Source of the DNA: Bosea sp. RAC05
Lineage (GTDB): Bacteria; Pseudomonadota; Alphaproteobacteria; Rhizobiales; Beijerinckiaceae
Reading direction: 5' to 3'
DNA: 64,000 bases
NCBI RefSeq assembly: GCF_001713455.1
Contig: NZ_CP016464.1
Location: 2,466,001 to 2,530,000 of the forward strand
The translations under genes were made by a program, and so were the position numbers. Shown here piece after piece: positions 19,521 to 27,099 of this stretch. The notes below the pieces were generated by a model. The model searched no databases and had not been told where the DNA came from. It saw nothing but the letters and a program-made list of their open reading frames with translations. Position 1 is the first letter of the stretch. Every line of letters starts with the position of its first letter.

Positions 19521-19993
19521 CAGGCGATCTCGAACATCGCCTCGACCTCGACCGCCGCATCGGCGGGCAGTTCCGCCACGCCGATCGTCGAGCGGGCATG
19601 GCGCCCCTTGTCGCCGAGGACCTCGACCATCAGGTCCGAGGCGCCGTTCATGATCGCGGGCAGGGCGGCGAAATGCGGCGCGACATTGATGAAGCCGCCA
19701 AGCCGCACGCAGCGCGTGATTCGGCTGAGATCGCCGTTCAGCGCCGCCTTGGCCTGGGCGAGCACGTTGATGGCGCACAGCCGCGCGGCCTCGAGACCGG
19801 CCTCGTTGAAGATCTCGACCCCGAGCTTGCCCTTGTGGGCGTCGGAGAGCTTGCCGTCGAGCCCGAAGCAGAGCTGCCCCGAGATCACCAGGAGATTGCC
19901 GGTGATGACGTAGGGCACATAGTTCGCGATCGGTGCAGCCGGGGTCGGCAGGGTGATGCCGAGTTCGGCGAGACGGGTATCGACGGCGTTCAT
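19520..19993 (-). CDS. RidA-family protein (YjgF/YER057c/UK114), 157-residue branch
   Basis: A RidA-fold protein of 157 residues, longer than the canonical ~128. It belongs to the branch that begins with an LAELGITLPTPAAPIANYVPY segment. The catalytic Arg is retained in the HARSTIGVAELP motif, so imine/enamine deaminase activity is possible. RidA proteins remove reactive 2-aminoacrylate formed by PLP enzymes. It is the first gene of the five-gene minus-strand operon and likely carries its promoter in the 229 bp shared with eipB. Confidence 0.92.
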   Translation of the reverse strand: MNAVDTRLAELGITLPTPAAPIANYVPYVITGNLLVISGQLCFGLDGKLSDAHKGKLGVEIFNEAGLEAARLCAINVLAQAKAALNGDLSRITRCVRLGGFINVAPHFAALPAIMNGASDLMVEVLGDKGRHARSTIGVAELPADAAVEVEAMFEIA

Positions 19994-20222
19994 CGGGACA
20001 GCTCCACAGGGTGCGGTCGGCGGGGAAACGGTCCCGCACGCAGGCGTCTTTCATGGCCGATGCCCGGGCCGCCCGCAAGCTGGCGGCCATGCGCCGCGCT
20101 GCCGCGTCGCCCGCGCGGCGCAAAAGGCGACAGGGCCTGAAGGCTGCGCCGTCGCCTTGTTTGCGCCATCGCCGCAATGCACCTAGATTCCCGCAGCAGG
20201 AACAAGGAAGGCGGCGGGCCCG

Positions 20223-21059
20223 ATGACGACGAACGCAACCGGTCTGGCGGGATGTCTGGCGCTCCTGGCGCTCTGGAGCGGGCCGTCCGGCGCCCAGGCG
20301 CAACCGGCCGATCGCGTCGTCCTCGCCCCGCACCGGGCGGTCTACGATCTGGTGCTCGATGCCGGCAAGGCAGCCAAGAACGTCGACTCGGCCCGCGGCC
20401 GCATCGCCTTCGATTTCACCGGCGACGCCTGCGACGGCTATGCGCTCTCCTTCCGGCAGGTCACGCAGCTCCAGAGCGGCGAGGGTGGCCCGCGGCTGAT
20501 CGATGCGCGGACGACGAGCTTCGAGGCCGGCGACGGCGCCAGCTACCGCTTCAAGACCGAGAGTTCGGCCAGCGGCACGCCGAAGGAGACCGTCGATGGC
20601 ACGGCGACCCGCACGGGGCAGGGCTATGAGGTCAAGCTCACCGCGCCCAAGCCCGAGACCCATCGCGAGCCGGTCGCGGCCCTGTTCCCCAACGCCCAGA
20701 TGAAGGCGGTCATCAAGGCGGCGCGCGAGGGGCGCAACACGCTGAGCGTGCGGCTCTATGACGGCGCCAATGGCGGCAAGGACGTCTATGAGACGCTTTC
20801 GGTCATCGGCCGCAAGCTCGACAGCAAGCCCGGCGAGGAGCCGCTGCAGCGCCCCGAATTCGAGAAGCTGGCGCGCTGGCCGGTGACGATGTCCTATTTC
20901 AAGGTCGGCTCCGGCGAGACCACGCCGACCTATACGATCTCGTTCGAGCTCTACGAGAACGGCATCACCGGCGCCGTCAGGCTCGACTATGGCAGCTTCG
21001 CGCTGCGCGGCACGCTCACGCGTCTGGATCTTCTGCCTCAGGCGGATTGCGCGAAATAA
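20223..21059 (+). CDS. eipB: Cell-envelope integrity protein EipB family (DUF1849)
   Basis: A 278-residue periplasmic protein. A signal peptide covers about residues 1-26 (LALLALWSGPSGAQA). A beta-sheet-rich body then starts APHRAVYDLVLD and continues GRIAFDFTGDACDGY. In Brucella, EipB folds as a beta-spiral closed by a disulfide between a mid-protein and a C-terminal cysteine. Here the only two mature cysteines, C70 and C276, are exactly in those places. It supports cell-envelope stress resistance. The gene is monocistronic and overlaps convergent dinB by 44 bases. Confidence 0.9.
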   Translation: MTTNATGLAGCLALLALWSGPSGAQAQPADRVVLAPHRAVYDLVLDAGKAAKNVDSARGRIAFDFTGDACDGYALSFRQVTQLQSGEGGPRLIDARTTSFEAGDGASYRFKTESSASGTPKETVDGTATRTGQGYEVKLTAPKPETHREPVAALFPNAQMKAVIKAAREGRNTLSVRLYDGANGGKDVYETLSVIGRKLDSKPGEEPLQRPEFEKLARWPVTMSYFKVGSGETTPTYTISFELYENGITGAVRLDYGSFALRGTLTRLDLLPQADCAK

Positions 21060-22374
21060 CCGTGCCGGAGCCGGCCCGCTGCGGCAGCCGCAGGCTCAGG
21101 CCCTTGCCGATGGCGGCGTCGCCGAAGCGCGCGCGCAGGCTGTCGAGCGCGCCCTCCATCGCCTTCAGCCGCGGTGTCGCGACATCCGCGAGGTCGCCAT
21201 GGTCGGCCTCCTCCGGGCCGGTCAGGTCGCTCGCGCCGATGCCGATCAGCCGGTAGCGCGGTCCGGTGCATTCGCGCCGCAGCAGCTCGCGCCCCGCCGT
21301 GAACAGCCGCGCGGCGAGCTGGGTCGGCTCGGGCAGCCGCGTCGCCCGCGTGATCGAATGGAAATCCGCCGTCTTGAGCTTCAGCGTGATCGTGCGTCCC
21401 GCCAGTTCCTGATGCTTCAGGCGCTTCGAGGTCTTCTCGCAGAGCCGCCAGAGCACCGGCTCCAGCTCGTCGAAGCGTGACAGGTCGACATCCAGCGTCG
21501 TCTCGCTGGACACGCTCTTGGTGTCCCGGTCGGGCGTGACGCGGCGGGGGTCGATGCCGTTGGCGAGGTTCTTCAGCCGCGGGCCGTCCTTGCCGGCCAG
21601 CCGGAAGAGTGTCTCGACCGGCGCCTCGCGCAGATCCCCGATCACACGGAAGCCCGCCTCCGCCAGCTTAGCCGCGCTGGCCTGGCCGATGCCGGGAATG
21701 AGACCGACCGGCTTGGCGGAGAGGAAGGCCACGGCTTCCGCCCGCCCGATCACCGAGAAGCCGCGGGGCTTGTCCATGTCGGAGGCGACCTTGGCCAGGA
21801 ACTTGGCATAGGACAGCCCGACCGAGACGGTGATGCCGATCTCGGCCTCGATGCGCCGGGCAAACCGCGCCAGCGTCACGGCGGGGCTGGCATGGTGCAG
21901 CAACTCGGTGCCGGCCAGGTCGAGGAACGCCTCGTCGATCGAGATCGGCTCGACCAGCGGCGTGAGCTCCTGCATCAGCCGGCGCACCTGCCGCCCGACC
22001 GCGACATACTTCGCCATGTCGGGCTTGACGACCACAGCCTGGGGGCAGGCCTTCAGCGCCTTGAACATCGGCATGGCCGAGCGCACGCCATAGGTCCGGG
22101 CGATGTAGCAGGCGGTCGAGACCACGCCGCGCTTGCCGCCGCCGATGATCACCGGCTTGTCGAGCAGGCTGGGGTCGTCGCGCTTCTCGATGGCGGCGTA
22201 GAAGGCGTCGCAGTCGATATGCGCGAGGCTCAGGGCATCCCGCTCGGGGTGCCGCAGCAGCCGTGGCGAACCGCAGGCGGGGCAGCGGCGGGGCGAATCC
22301 CCCTCCGCCTCGTGGTCGGTCAGGCAGTCACGGCAGAGGACGCGCCGCGCCGCCAGGGGCCGCGCGGGGCTCAA
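21016..22374 (-). CDS. dinB: DNA polymerase IV (translesion polymerase)
   Basis: A Y-family polymerase of about 452 residues. The catalytic core shows AHIDCDAFYAAIEKRDDPSL and SISIDEAFLDL-type motifs (here PISIDEAFLDLAG), then a LIPGIGQASAAKL thumb HhH. A little-finger domain follows with KSVSSETTLDVDL. An N-terminal CRDC...CPAC zinc-ribbon-like extension is present, which I recall from rhizobial DinB proteins. I place the start at TTG 22374 because it overlaps the upstream stop (TTGA) and no ATG or GTG occurs between it and the ribbon. It overlaps eipB at the 3' end by 44 bases. Confidence 0.92.
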   Translation of the reverse strand: MSPARPLAARRVLCRDCLTDHEAEGDSPRRCPACGSPRLLRHPERDALSLAHIDCDAFYAAIEKRDDPSLLDKPVIIGGGKRGVVSTACYIARTYGVRSAMPMFKALKACPQAVVVKPDMAKYVAVGRQVRRLMQELTPLVEPISIDEAFLDLAGTELLHHASPAVTLARFARRIEAEIGITVSVGLSYAKFLAKVASDMDKPRGFSVIGRAEAVAFLSAKPVGLIPGIGQASAAKLAEAGFRVIGDLREAPVETLFRLAGKDGPRLKNLANGIDPRRVTPDRDTKSVSSETTLDVDLSRFDELEPVLWRLCEKTSKRLKHQELAGRTITLKLKTADFHSITRATRLPEPTQLAARLFTAGRELLRRECTGPRYRLIGIGASDLTGPEEADHGDLADVATPRLKAMEGALDSLRARFGDAAIGKGLSLRLPQRAGSGTVISRNPPEAEDPDA

Positions 22375-22694
22375 TCCGCCACGCCGCCGGGCGGGCCGCT
22401 CAGCCGCTCCCGCGCCAGGGCGACCGTCTCGGGCGCCACGCCGAGATTGGCGGCGAATTCGAGCAGCAGCGAATCGCTGCCGCCGACATGCTCGAGAACG
22501 GCGGCGAGAAAGGCCGGCTCCCCCGCCGCCGCCCGCAAGGTCGCCGGTCCGAGGCCGGTGACGGCGAGAAAGGGCTCGAGCCGCTCGGGCTCGGCGGCGA
22601 GAAAGCCCAGGGCGCGCAGGGCCAGCGTCTCCGCTTCGTCGAGGCTCGGTGATCTGGCCATGGCTTTCGAAAGGCTCCTGTCGGAATTGGTCAT
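22371..22694 (-). CDS. DUF3572 family protein
   Basis: A 107-residue (or 96-residue if started at the ATG at 22661) all-alpha cytosolic protein with the DUF3572 pattern: EAETLALRALGFLAAEPERL, FLAVTGLGPATLR and LEHVGGSDSLLLEFA. Function is unknown. The family commonly sits directly upstream of dinB and downstream of divK/pleD promoters in Rhizobiales, as here. The stop overlaps the proposed dinB TTG start by three bases, suggesting coupled expression. Confidence 0.8.
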   Translation of the reverse strand: MTNSDRSLSKAMARSPSLDEAETLALRALGFLAAEPERLEPFLAVTGLGPATLRAAAGEPAFLAAVLEHVGGSDSLLLEFAANLGVAPETVALARERLSGPPGGVAD

Positions 22695-22806
22695 CGGGTT
22701 TGCGTTTCGTCAACGGCTTACGTGGTAGGCATCATTGAACGAGGCTGCCAGCTTGGACAATCTGGATCAGTCCCCGATGTCCGTGGCGCAAATGAAGGGC
22801 GGCATC

Positions 22807-23175
22807 ATGAAGACGGTTCTGATCGTCGAGGACAACGAGCTCAACATGAAGCTCTTCAACGACCTCCTCGAGGCGCATGGCTACGCCACGCTGAAGACGG
22901 CCGACGGCATCGAGGCGATCGAGCTGGCCCGCGCGCATCATCCCGACCTGATCCTCATGGACATCCAGCTGCCCGAGGTCTCGGGGCTGGAGGTCACGAA
23001 ATGGCTGAAGGAGGATGACGACCTGAAGGCGATTCCGGTCGTCGCGGTCACCGCCTTCGCGATGAAGGGCGACGAGGAACGCATCCGGGAGGGCGGCTGC
23101 GAGGCCTATCTCTCGAAGCCGATCTCGGTTGCGAAGTTCCTGGAGACCGTCCGCGCCTATGCCGGCGCGGCCTGA
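22807..23175 (+). CDS. divK: Cell-cycle response regulator DivK
   Basis: A 122-residue single-domain receiver. It is nearly identical in pattern to Caulobacter Div[21 protein letters not shown], acceptor Asp52 in LILMDIQLP, and the [18 protein letters not shown] segment. It controls asymmetric division through DivJ/PleC and CtrA. The ATG at 22807 is preferred because it begins exactly at the first strand with an AAGGG RBS; an upstream in-frame ATG at 22735 would add 24 nonconserved residues. It is followed 18 bp later by pleD, the conserved gene order. Confidence 0.94.
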   Translation: MKTVLIVEDNELNMKLFNDLLEAHGYATLKTADGIEAIELARAHHPDLILMDIQLPEVSGLEVTKWLKEDDDLKAIPVVAVTAFAMKGDEERIREGGCEAYLSKPISVAKFLETVRAYAGAA

Positions 23176-23193
23176 GCGTTCGAAAGCGAACCC

Positions 23194-24570
23194 ATGTCAG
23201 CGCGCGTCCTCGTCGTCGACGACATCATCACCAACGTGAAGCTGCTGGAGGCGAAGCTTTCGGCGGAGTATTTCGACGTCGTCACGGCGCTGAACGGCCC
23301 CGACGCGATCGCCATCTGCGAACGCGGCGAGGCCGACATCGTCCTGCTCGACGTGATGATGCCCGGCATGAACGGCTTCGACGTCTGCCGCCGCCTCAAG
23401 AGCGAGGCGACGACGGCGCATATCCCGGTCGTGATGGTGACCGCGCTCGACCAGCCGGGCGACCGCCTCAAGGGCCTCGATGCCGGCGCCGACGATTTCC
23501 TGACCAAGCCGCTCGACGACACCGCGCTGTTCGCGCGGGTCCGCAGCCTCGTGCGGCTGAAGTCGATGACCGACGAACTGCGCAATCGTGCGCTCGCCTC
23601 GCGCCGCCTCGGCATCGCCGATCCGCTGGCGGCGGCGGCCTCGGAGACGGGGCTGAACGGCCGCATCCTCGTGGTCGAGGACCGGCCGCGCGTGATCGAG
23701 CGGCTGGAGAGCGCCCTGTCGGCCTTCCATGTCGTCGAGACCGAGCCGGACCCGCAGCAGGCGCTGCTGCGCGCCGTCGAGGGCGATTTCGACAGTGTCC
23801 TCGTCAGCCTCGATTTGCAGGGCTATGACGGGTTGCGCCTGTGCAGCCAGCTGCGGTCGCTCGAGCGGACCCGCAACGTCTCCGTGCTGATGATGGGGGA
23901 GGCGGAGGACCGCACCCGCATCCTGCGCGGCCTCGAGATCGGCGCGCATGACTTTCTGATCCGGCCGATCGATCGCAACGAGCTGCTCGCCCGCGTCCGC
24001 ACCCAGGTGCGCCGCAAGCGCTTCACCGAGAAGCTGCGCGACAGCGTGCAGTCCTCGATGGAGATGGCGGTGATGGACCAGCTCACCGGGCTGCACAACC
24101 GCCGCTACATGGACTCCCGCATGGCGGTGCTGTTCGACGAGTCTGCCCTGCGCGCCCGCTCGCTGGCCCTGCTCGTGCTCGACATCGACCACTTCAAGCG
24201 GGTCAACGACAACTACGGCCACGATGTCGGCGACGAGGTCCTGCGCGAATTTGCCGACCGCGTCCGCTCCTGCACCCGCGGCATCGATCTCGTCGCCCGC
24301 ATGGGCGGCGAGGAGATCGTCGTGGTGCTGCCGGATACCGCGCTCGACGCCGCCTATGCCGTCGCTGAACGCATCCGCGAGCGGGTCGTCTCCGAACCCT
24401 TCGGCATCCAGGGCGCGACGAACAGCATTCCCGTCACCGTCTCGATCGGCGTGTCGAGCCGGCGCGCCGGCGACGCCTCGCCCGCCGAGATCATGAAGCG
24501 CGCGGACGACGCGCTCTATCTGGCCAAGGCCAATGGCCGCAATCGCGTGATCGCCGCCAACGCCGCCTGA
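23194..24570 (+). CDS. pleD: Diguanylate cyclase response regulator PleD
   Basis: A 458-residue protein with two receivers (about 1-120 with phospho-Asp in IVLLDVMMPG, and an adaptor receiver about 155-275) followed by a GGDEF domain. The active-site motif is GGEEI in ARMGGEEIVVV, with an upstream RGID inhibitory site (RxxD), so both catalysis and c-di-GMP product inhibition are expected. It synthesises c-di-GMP during the motile-to-sessile transition. It is co-operonic with divK. Confidence 0.94.
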   Translation: MSARVLVVDDIITNVKLLEAKLSAEYFDVVTALNGPDAIAICERGEADIVLLDVMMPGMNGFDVCRRLKSEATTAHIPVVMVTALDQPGDRLKGLDAGADDFLTKPLDDTALFARVRSLVRLKSMTDELRNRALASRRLGIADPLAAAASETGLNGRILVVEDRPRVIERLESALSAFHVVETEPDPQQALLRAVEGDFDSVLVSLDLQGYDGLRLCSQLRSLERTRNVSVLMMGEAEDRTRILRGLEIGAHDFLIRPIDRNELLARVRTQVRRKRFTEKLRDSVQSSMEMAVMDQLTGLHNRRYMDSRMAVLFDESALRARSLALLVLDIDHFKRVNDNYGHDVGDEVLREFADRVRSCTRGIDLVARMGGEEIVVVLPDTALDAAYAVAERIRERVVSEPFGIQGATNSIPVTVSIGVSSRRAGDASPAEIMKRADDALYLAKANGRNRVIAANAA

Positions 24571-24828
24571 TCGGACGCTCCGCCCGGCCGCGACTGGTTA
24601 CGCGGTAAGGTTAAGCTTTGAAGAACATTGGTGAATCGCGCTCCGGCGATTGATTCGAGGTCTGCAGGCCTGCAATGGTCCGGTCGACGCAGCGTCATCC
24701 GCTGCCTCGCGACGCCCCTCGGCTCTCAGGTCCGCCGCATCTCCTGGGAACCCGGAGGGCTCGGCCGGTCGGTTGCGGACATTCTGGCCTCCTCAGAACC
24801 GCCGCCGGCCGGCCACCTCTCCCCCGCT

Positions 24829-25029
24829 TCAGAAATACTGCGAGAGCACGGCCGGCACGAGATAGCCGAGGCCGGCGAAGATCGCGAGGATCGCGATGAG
24901 CGCGATGGCCGCGACGACGCGGTTGCCGAGGAAGCGCGAGGAATCGATTTCGACGAGGAGCTTCAGCAGCCGGCGGCCGGCCCCGTGAGGCGTGCTGCGA
25001 GCGTCGGGATCGGGGTCTGCGGCGTTCAC
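24829..25029 (-). CDS. Small C-terminal-anchored membrane protein, hypothetical
   Basis: A 66-residue ORF starting with GTG. The charged N-terminal half ends in KLLVEIDSSRF, and a hydrophobic helix (VVAAIALIAILAIFAGLGYLVPAVL) runs to near the C-terminus. This looks like a small tail-anchored inner-membrane protein. I know no family. The flanking 258 bp up to pleD and about 210 bp up to the BrnA-like gene show no other coding signal. Confidence 0.5.
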   Translation of the reverse strand: MNAADPDPDARSTPHGAGRRLLKLLVEIDSSRFLGNRVVAAIALIAILAIFAGLGYLVPAVLSQYF

Positions 25030-25240
25030 GGGTCGATCTTCCGGTCACAGGGAACGAACGCCTGCGAAGCGCTTGCCGCTGCCGCAGGTGGTCGTCGCCC
25101 CCGACCGATCCTCAGCGTGACACCATTCTGCTTGCCGCGGCGTGACAATTGCGCCGCAGCCACGCTAAAACCGCGCTCAGGTCCCTCGCTGGCGCCATCA
25201 TGGCCGCGCCGATGCGCCCGCCGCCTGCCGGCGAGAGGAT

Positions 25241-25474
25241 CTAGAGCCCGGTGGCGCGCCGCAGCGCCGCGTTGATGCGATCCTGCCAGCCGGGGCCCTC
25301 GTCCTGGAAATGCGCCAGCACGTCGCTGTCGATCCGCAGCGAGACGAGTTCGCGCGCGCCGGGGACGGTCGTGCGCTTCTCGGCGGGCGGGGCCACCCTC
25401 GGCACGGCCACGGTGAACAGCGCCTCGGCCTTGTCGCGTGCGCTCATCGGCCGGCGGGGCCTGTCGGTGCTCAT
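25241..25474 (-). CDS. BrnA-like antitoxin-type protein without a BrnT partner
   Basis: A 77-residue protein whose C-terminal half matches the ribbon-helix-helix of BrnA antitoxins: VSLRIDSDVLAHFQDEGPGWQDRINAALRR in pattern. This is the DNA-binding and dimerisation part. The N-terminus is Pro/Arg-rich. In type II brnTA modules the toxin gene brnT lies directly upstream of brnA, but here the upstream neighbour on the same strand is rpmG. The gene is therefore an orphan regulator or a relic. The start is the ATG at 25474; a second ATG ten codons in is possible. Confidence 0.7.
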   Translation of the reverse strand: MSTDRPRRPMSARDKAEALFTVAVPRVAPPAEKRTTVPGARELVSLRIDSDVLAHFQDEGPGWQDRINAALRRATGL

Positions 25475-25534
25475 GGCGTCATGACCTTCCTGAAATAGGT
25501 CTGCGGAGGCGGCCGCAGCAGCGACGCCGGCAAC

Positions 25535-25562
25535 AAAAAACCGCCCCGGAAAGGGCGGTTTC
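25535..25562 (-). terminator. Rho-independent terminator of rpmG
   Basis: Read on the minus strand, the sequence AACCGCCC, a short TTTCCG loop region, GGGCGGTT and then TTTTTTG forms a GC hairpin followed by a run of T. It lies about 33 bases after the rpmG stop. This is the clearest intrinsic terminator in the first half of the window. Confidence 0.85.
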
Positions 25563-25594
25563 GATGGCGACCGGGATCGGCAGGCGCAAGCGCC

Positions 25595-25762
25595 TCACTT
25601 GATCTTGGTTTCCTTGAACTCGACGTGCTTGCGCGCGACCGGGTCGTACTTCTTCATCGACATCTTCTCGGTCATCGTACGCGAGTTCTTCTTCGTCACG
25701 TAGAAGTAACCGGTGTCGGCGGTCGAAAGCAGCTTGATCTTGATGGTCACGGCCTTGGCCAT
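25595..25762 (-). CDS. rpmG: 50S ribosomal protein L33
   Basis: A 55-residue large-subunit ribosomal protein starting [18 protein letters not shown], with [12 protein letters not shown] and an [10 protein letters not shown] tail. This is the cysteine-free (C-) L33 form typical of Proteobacteria, which does not bind zinc. The ATG at 25762 has a GGGGAT Shine-Dalgarno-like stretch just upstream. A strong intrinsic terminator follows, so the gene is probably transcribed alone. Confidence 0.97.
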   Translation of the reverse strand: MAKAVTIKIKLLSTADTGYFYVTKKNSRTMTEKMSMKKYDPVARKHVEFKETKIK

Positions 25763-25918
25763 GGGGATATCCTCGAACCATGTGGGGCTGGTGAGGCCCA
25801 CGGAAAATGAGAAAGGCCGGGCGAGCCCGGCAAACCGTCGGGCGTGGGAATGCCGGAAAGGGCCGGCGAAGTCAAGGCGGATCGCTGCGTCACGCCGGCC
25901 CGCGACGCAAATCGTGCC

Positions 25919-26653
25919 TCAGAGCTCCTCGCGCACGAAGCGGCCATTCTTCTCCCAGTAGAAGGGCACCGGCAGCCAGGGCGCGAAACCCCCGGCAATC
26001 CGGGCTTCGACCTCCTGGATGATCACCTTGGTGATGGTGGGCAGGTCGAGTTCCTTTGCCTCGTCGAAATCGACCCAGACCAGGTCGACCAGTTCCGAAT
26101 CGGGCCCGACCACGTTCTCGATGCGCTTGCCGACGGCCGCGGCGTCGACGGTGAAGAATCGGGTGTCGAAGCGCTTGGGTCGCCGCGGCGGCGTGATCGC
26201 CCGCGCCACATAGGAGACGGCGGAGAGGTCGGGATAGATGCCGTGGCCGGCGAAGTCGGCCCAGCTTCCGGCCGGCGGCGTCTCGGGCGCACCATAGTCG
26301 GCGGAGCCGAAGAGCAGCCCGGTCTCCTCGAAGGTCTCGCGGATCGCGGCCAGCGCCAGCGCGCGCGCCTTGCCGATGCTGGGACGCACGGTGCGCTTCA
26401 GCAGCCGGTCCTCGCAAATCTGGGCCAGCGCCCCGGTGGCGGCCATGCGACGGTCGCCGGGATCGAGGCGTCCGCCCGGGAAGACGTATTTGCCGGGCAT
26501 GAACTTGTGGCCGGGATGGCGCTTGCCCATCAGGATCCGCGGCTTGGCGGCCCTGCGGTCGAGGATCATCATCGTCGCCGCGTCGCGGGGGCGCTGATTG
26601 GCGGCGACCCGAACCCGCTCGGCATTCGTCAGCGTGACGGCGTGGTCGTTCAT
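25919..26653 (-). CDS. NUDIX hydrolase with an insertion in the Nudix box
   Basis: A 244-residue protein. The Nudix box is split: a GGRLDPGD strand-loop is followed by about 35 extra residues before the helix AAIRETFEETGLLFG, which keeps the metal-binding REXXEE core. A box interrupted this way is known from eukaryotic NUDT19-type CoA diphosphatases, so an acyl-CoA or nucleotide-diphosphate substrate is possible, but this is inference. The start overlaps the DUF983 stop by four bases, so it belongs to the rnr operon. Confidence 0.85.
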   Translation of the reverse strand: MNDHAVTLTNAERVRVAANQRPRDAATMMILDRRAAKPRILMGKRHPGHKFMPGKYVFPGGRLDPGDRRMAATGALAQICEDRLLKRTVRPSIGKARALALAAIRETFEETGLLFGSADYGAPETPPAGSWADFAGHGIYPDLSAVSYVARAITPPRRPKRFDTRFFTVDAAAVGKRIENVVGPDSELVDLVWVDFDEAKELDLPTITKVIIQEVEARIAGGFAPWLPVPFYWEKNGRFVREEL

Positions 26654-27099
26654 GGCTGCTGGACCGCAGGGGGAAGGGGCTGGCGCTCGGGGGTGTCCGG
26701 TCGGCCGCCGAAGCCGTGCATGCGCAGCGCCCATTGCAGCCCGATGACGCCGCCCTTCACCGGCTGCATCAGCAGCAGCGAGAGGAGGACGGTCAGCGCC
26801 GGCCAGATGGCCATGTGAAGGCCCATCGACCAGTCGGCGTATTTCTCGGCCAGCAGCAGGCCGCCGACCACGACATGGCCGACGATGGTGATGACGACAT
26901 AGGGCGGCAAATCGTCGGCGCGCTGGTGGTGCAGCGCCTCGCCACAGGCCTCGCAGACATCGACCGGCTTCAGGAAGCCCTTGAACAGGCGCCCCTGGCC
27001 GCAATGCGGGCAGCGCCCGCGCAGGCCGTTGCCGATCGCCCGGCGCCAGTCCCGCGCCTGAGGTTGTAGGCTCGCCGTATGGATCTGGACTGCCATCAC
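26650..27099 (-). CDS. DUF983 family membrane protein
   Basis: A 149-residue protein. A CPHCGQGRLF motif and a CEACGE motif form a zinc-ribbon-like pair at about residues 31-57. Two transmembrane helices follow (about 68-85 and 95-112). This is the DUF983 layout, of unknown function, often found after rnr in alphaproteobacteria. It overlaps rnr at its start (four bases) and the NUDIX gene at its end (four bases), so the three genes are translationally coupled. Confidence 0.85.
   Translation of the reverse strand: MMAVQIHTASLQPQARDWRRAIGNGLRGRCPHCGQGRLFKGFLKPVDVCEACGEALHHQRADDLPPYVVITIVGHVVVGGLLLAEKYADWSMGLHMAIWPALTVLLSLLLMQPVKGGVIGLQWALRMHGFGGRPDTPERQPLPPAVQQP

Noticed and set aside
25030..25240. 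BrnT toxin or other small gene next to the BrnA-like gene
   Set aside because: No frame with BrnT-like pattern on either strand; the interval appears noncoding.
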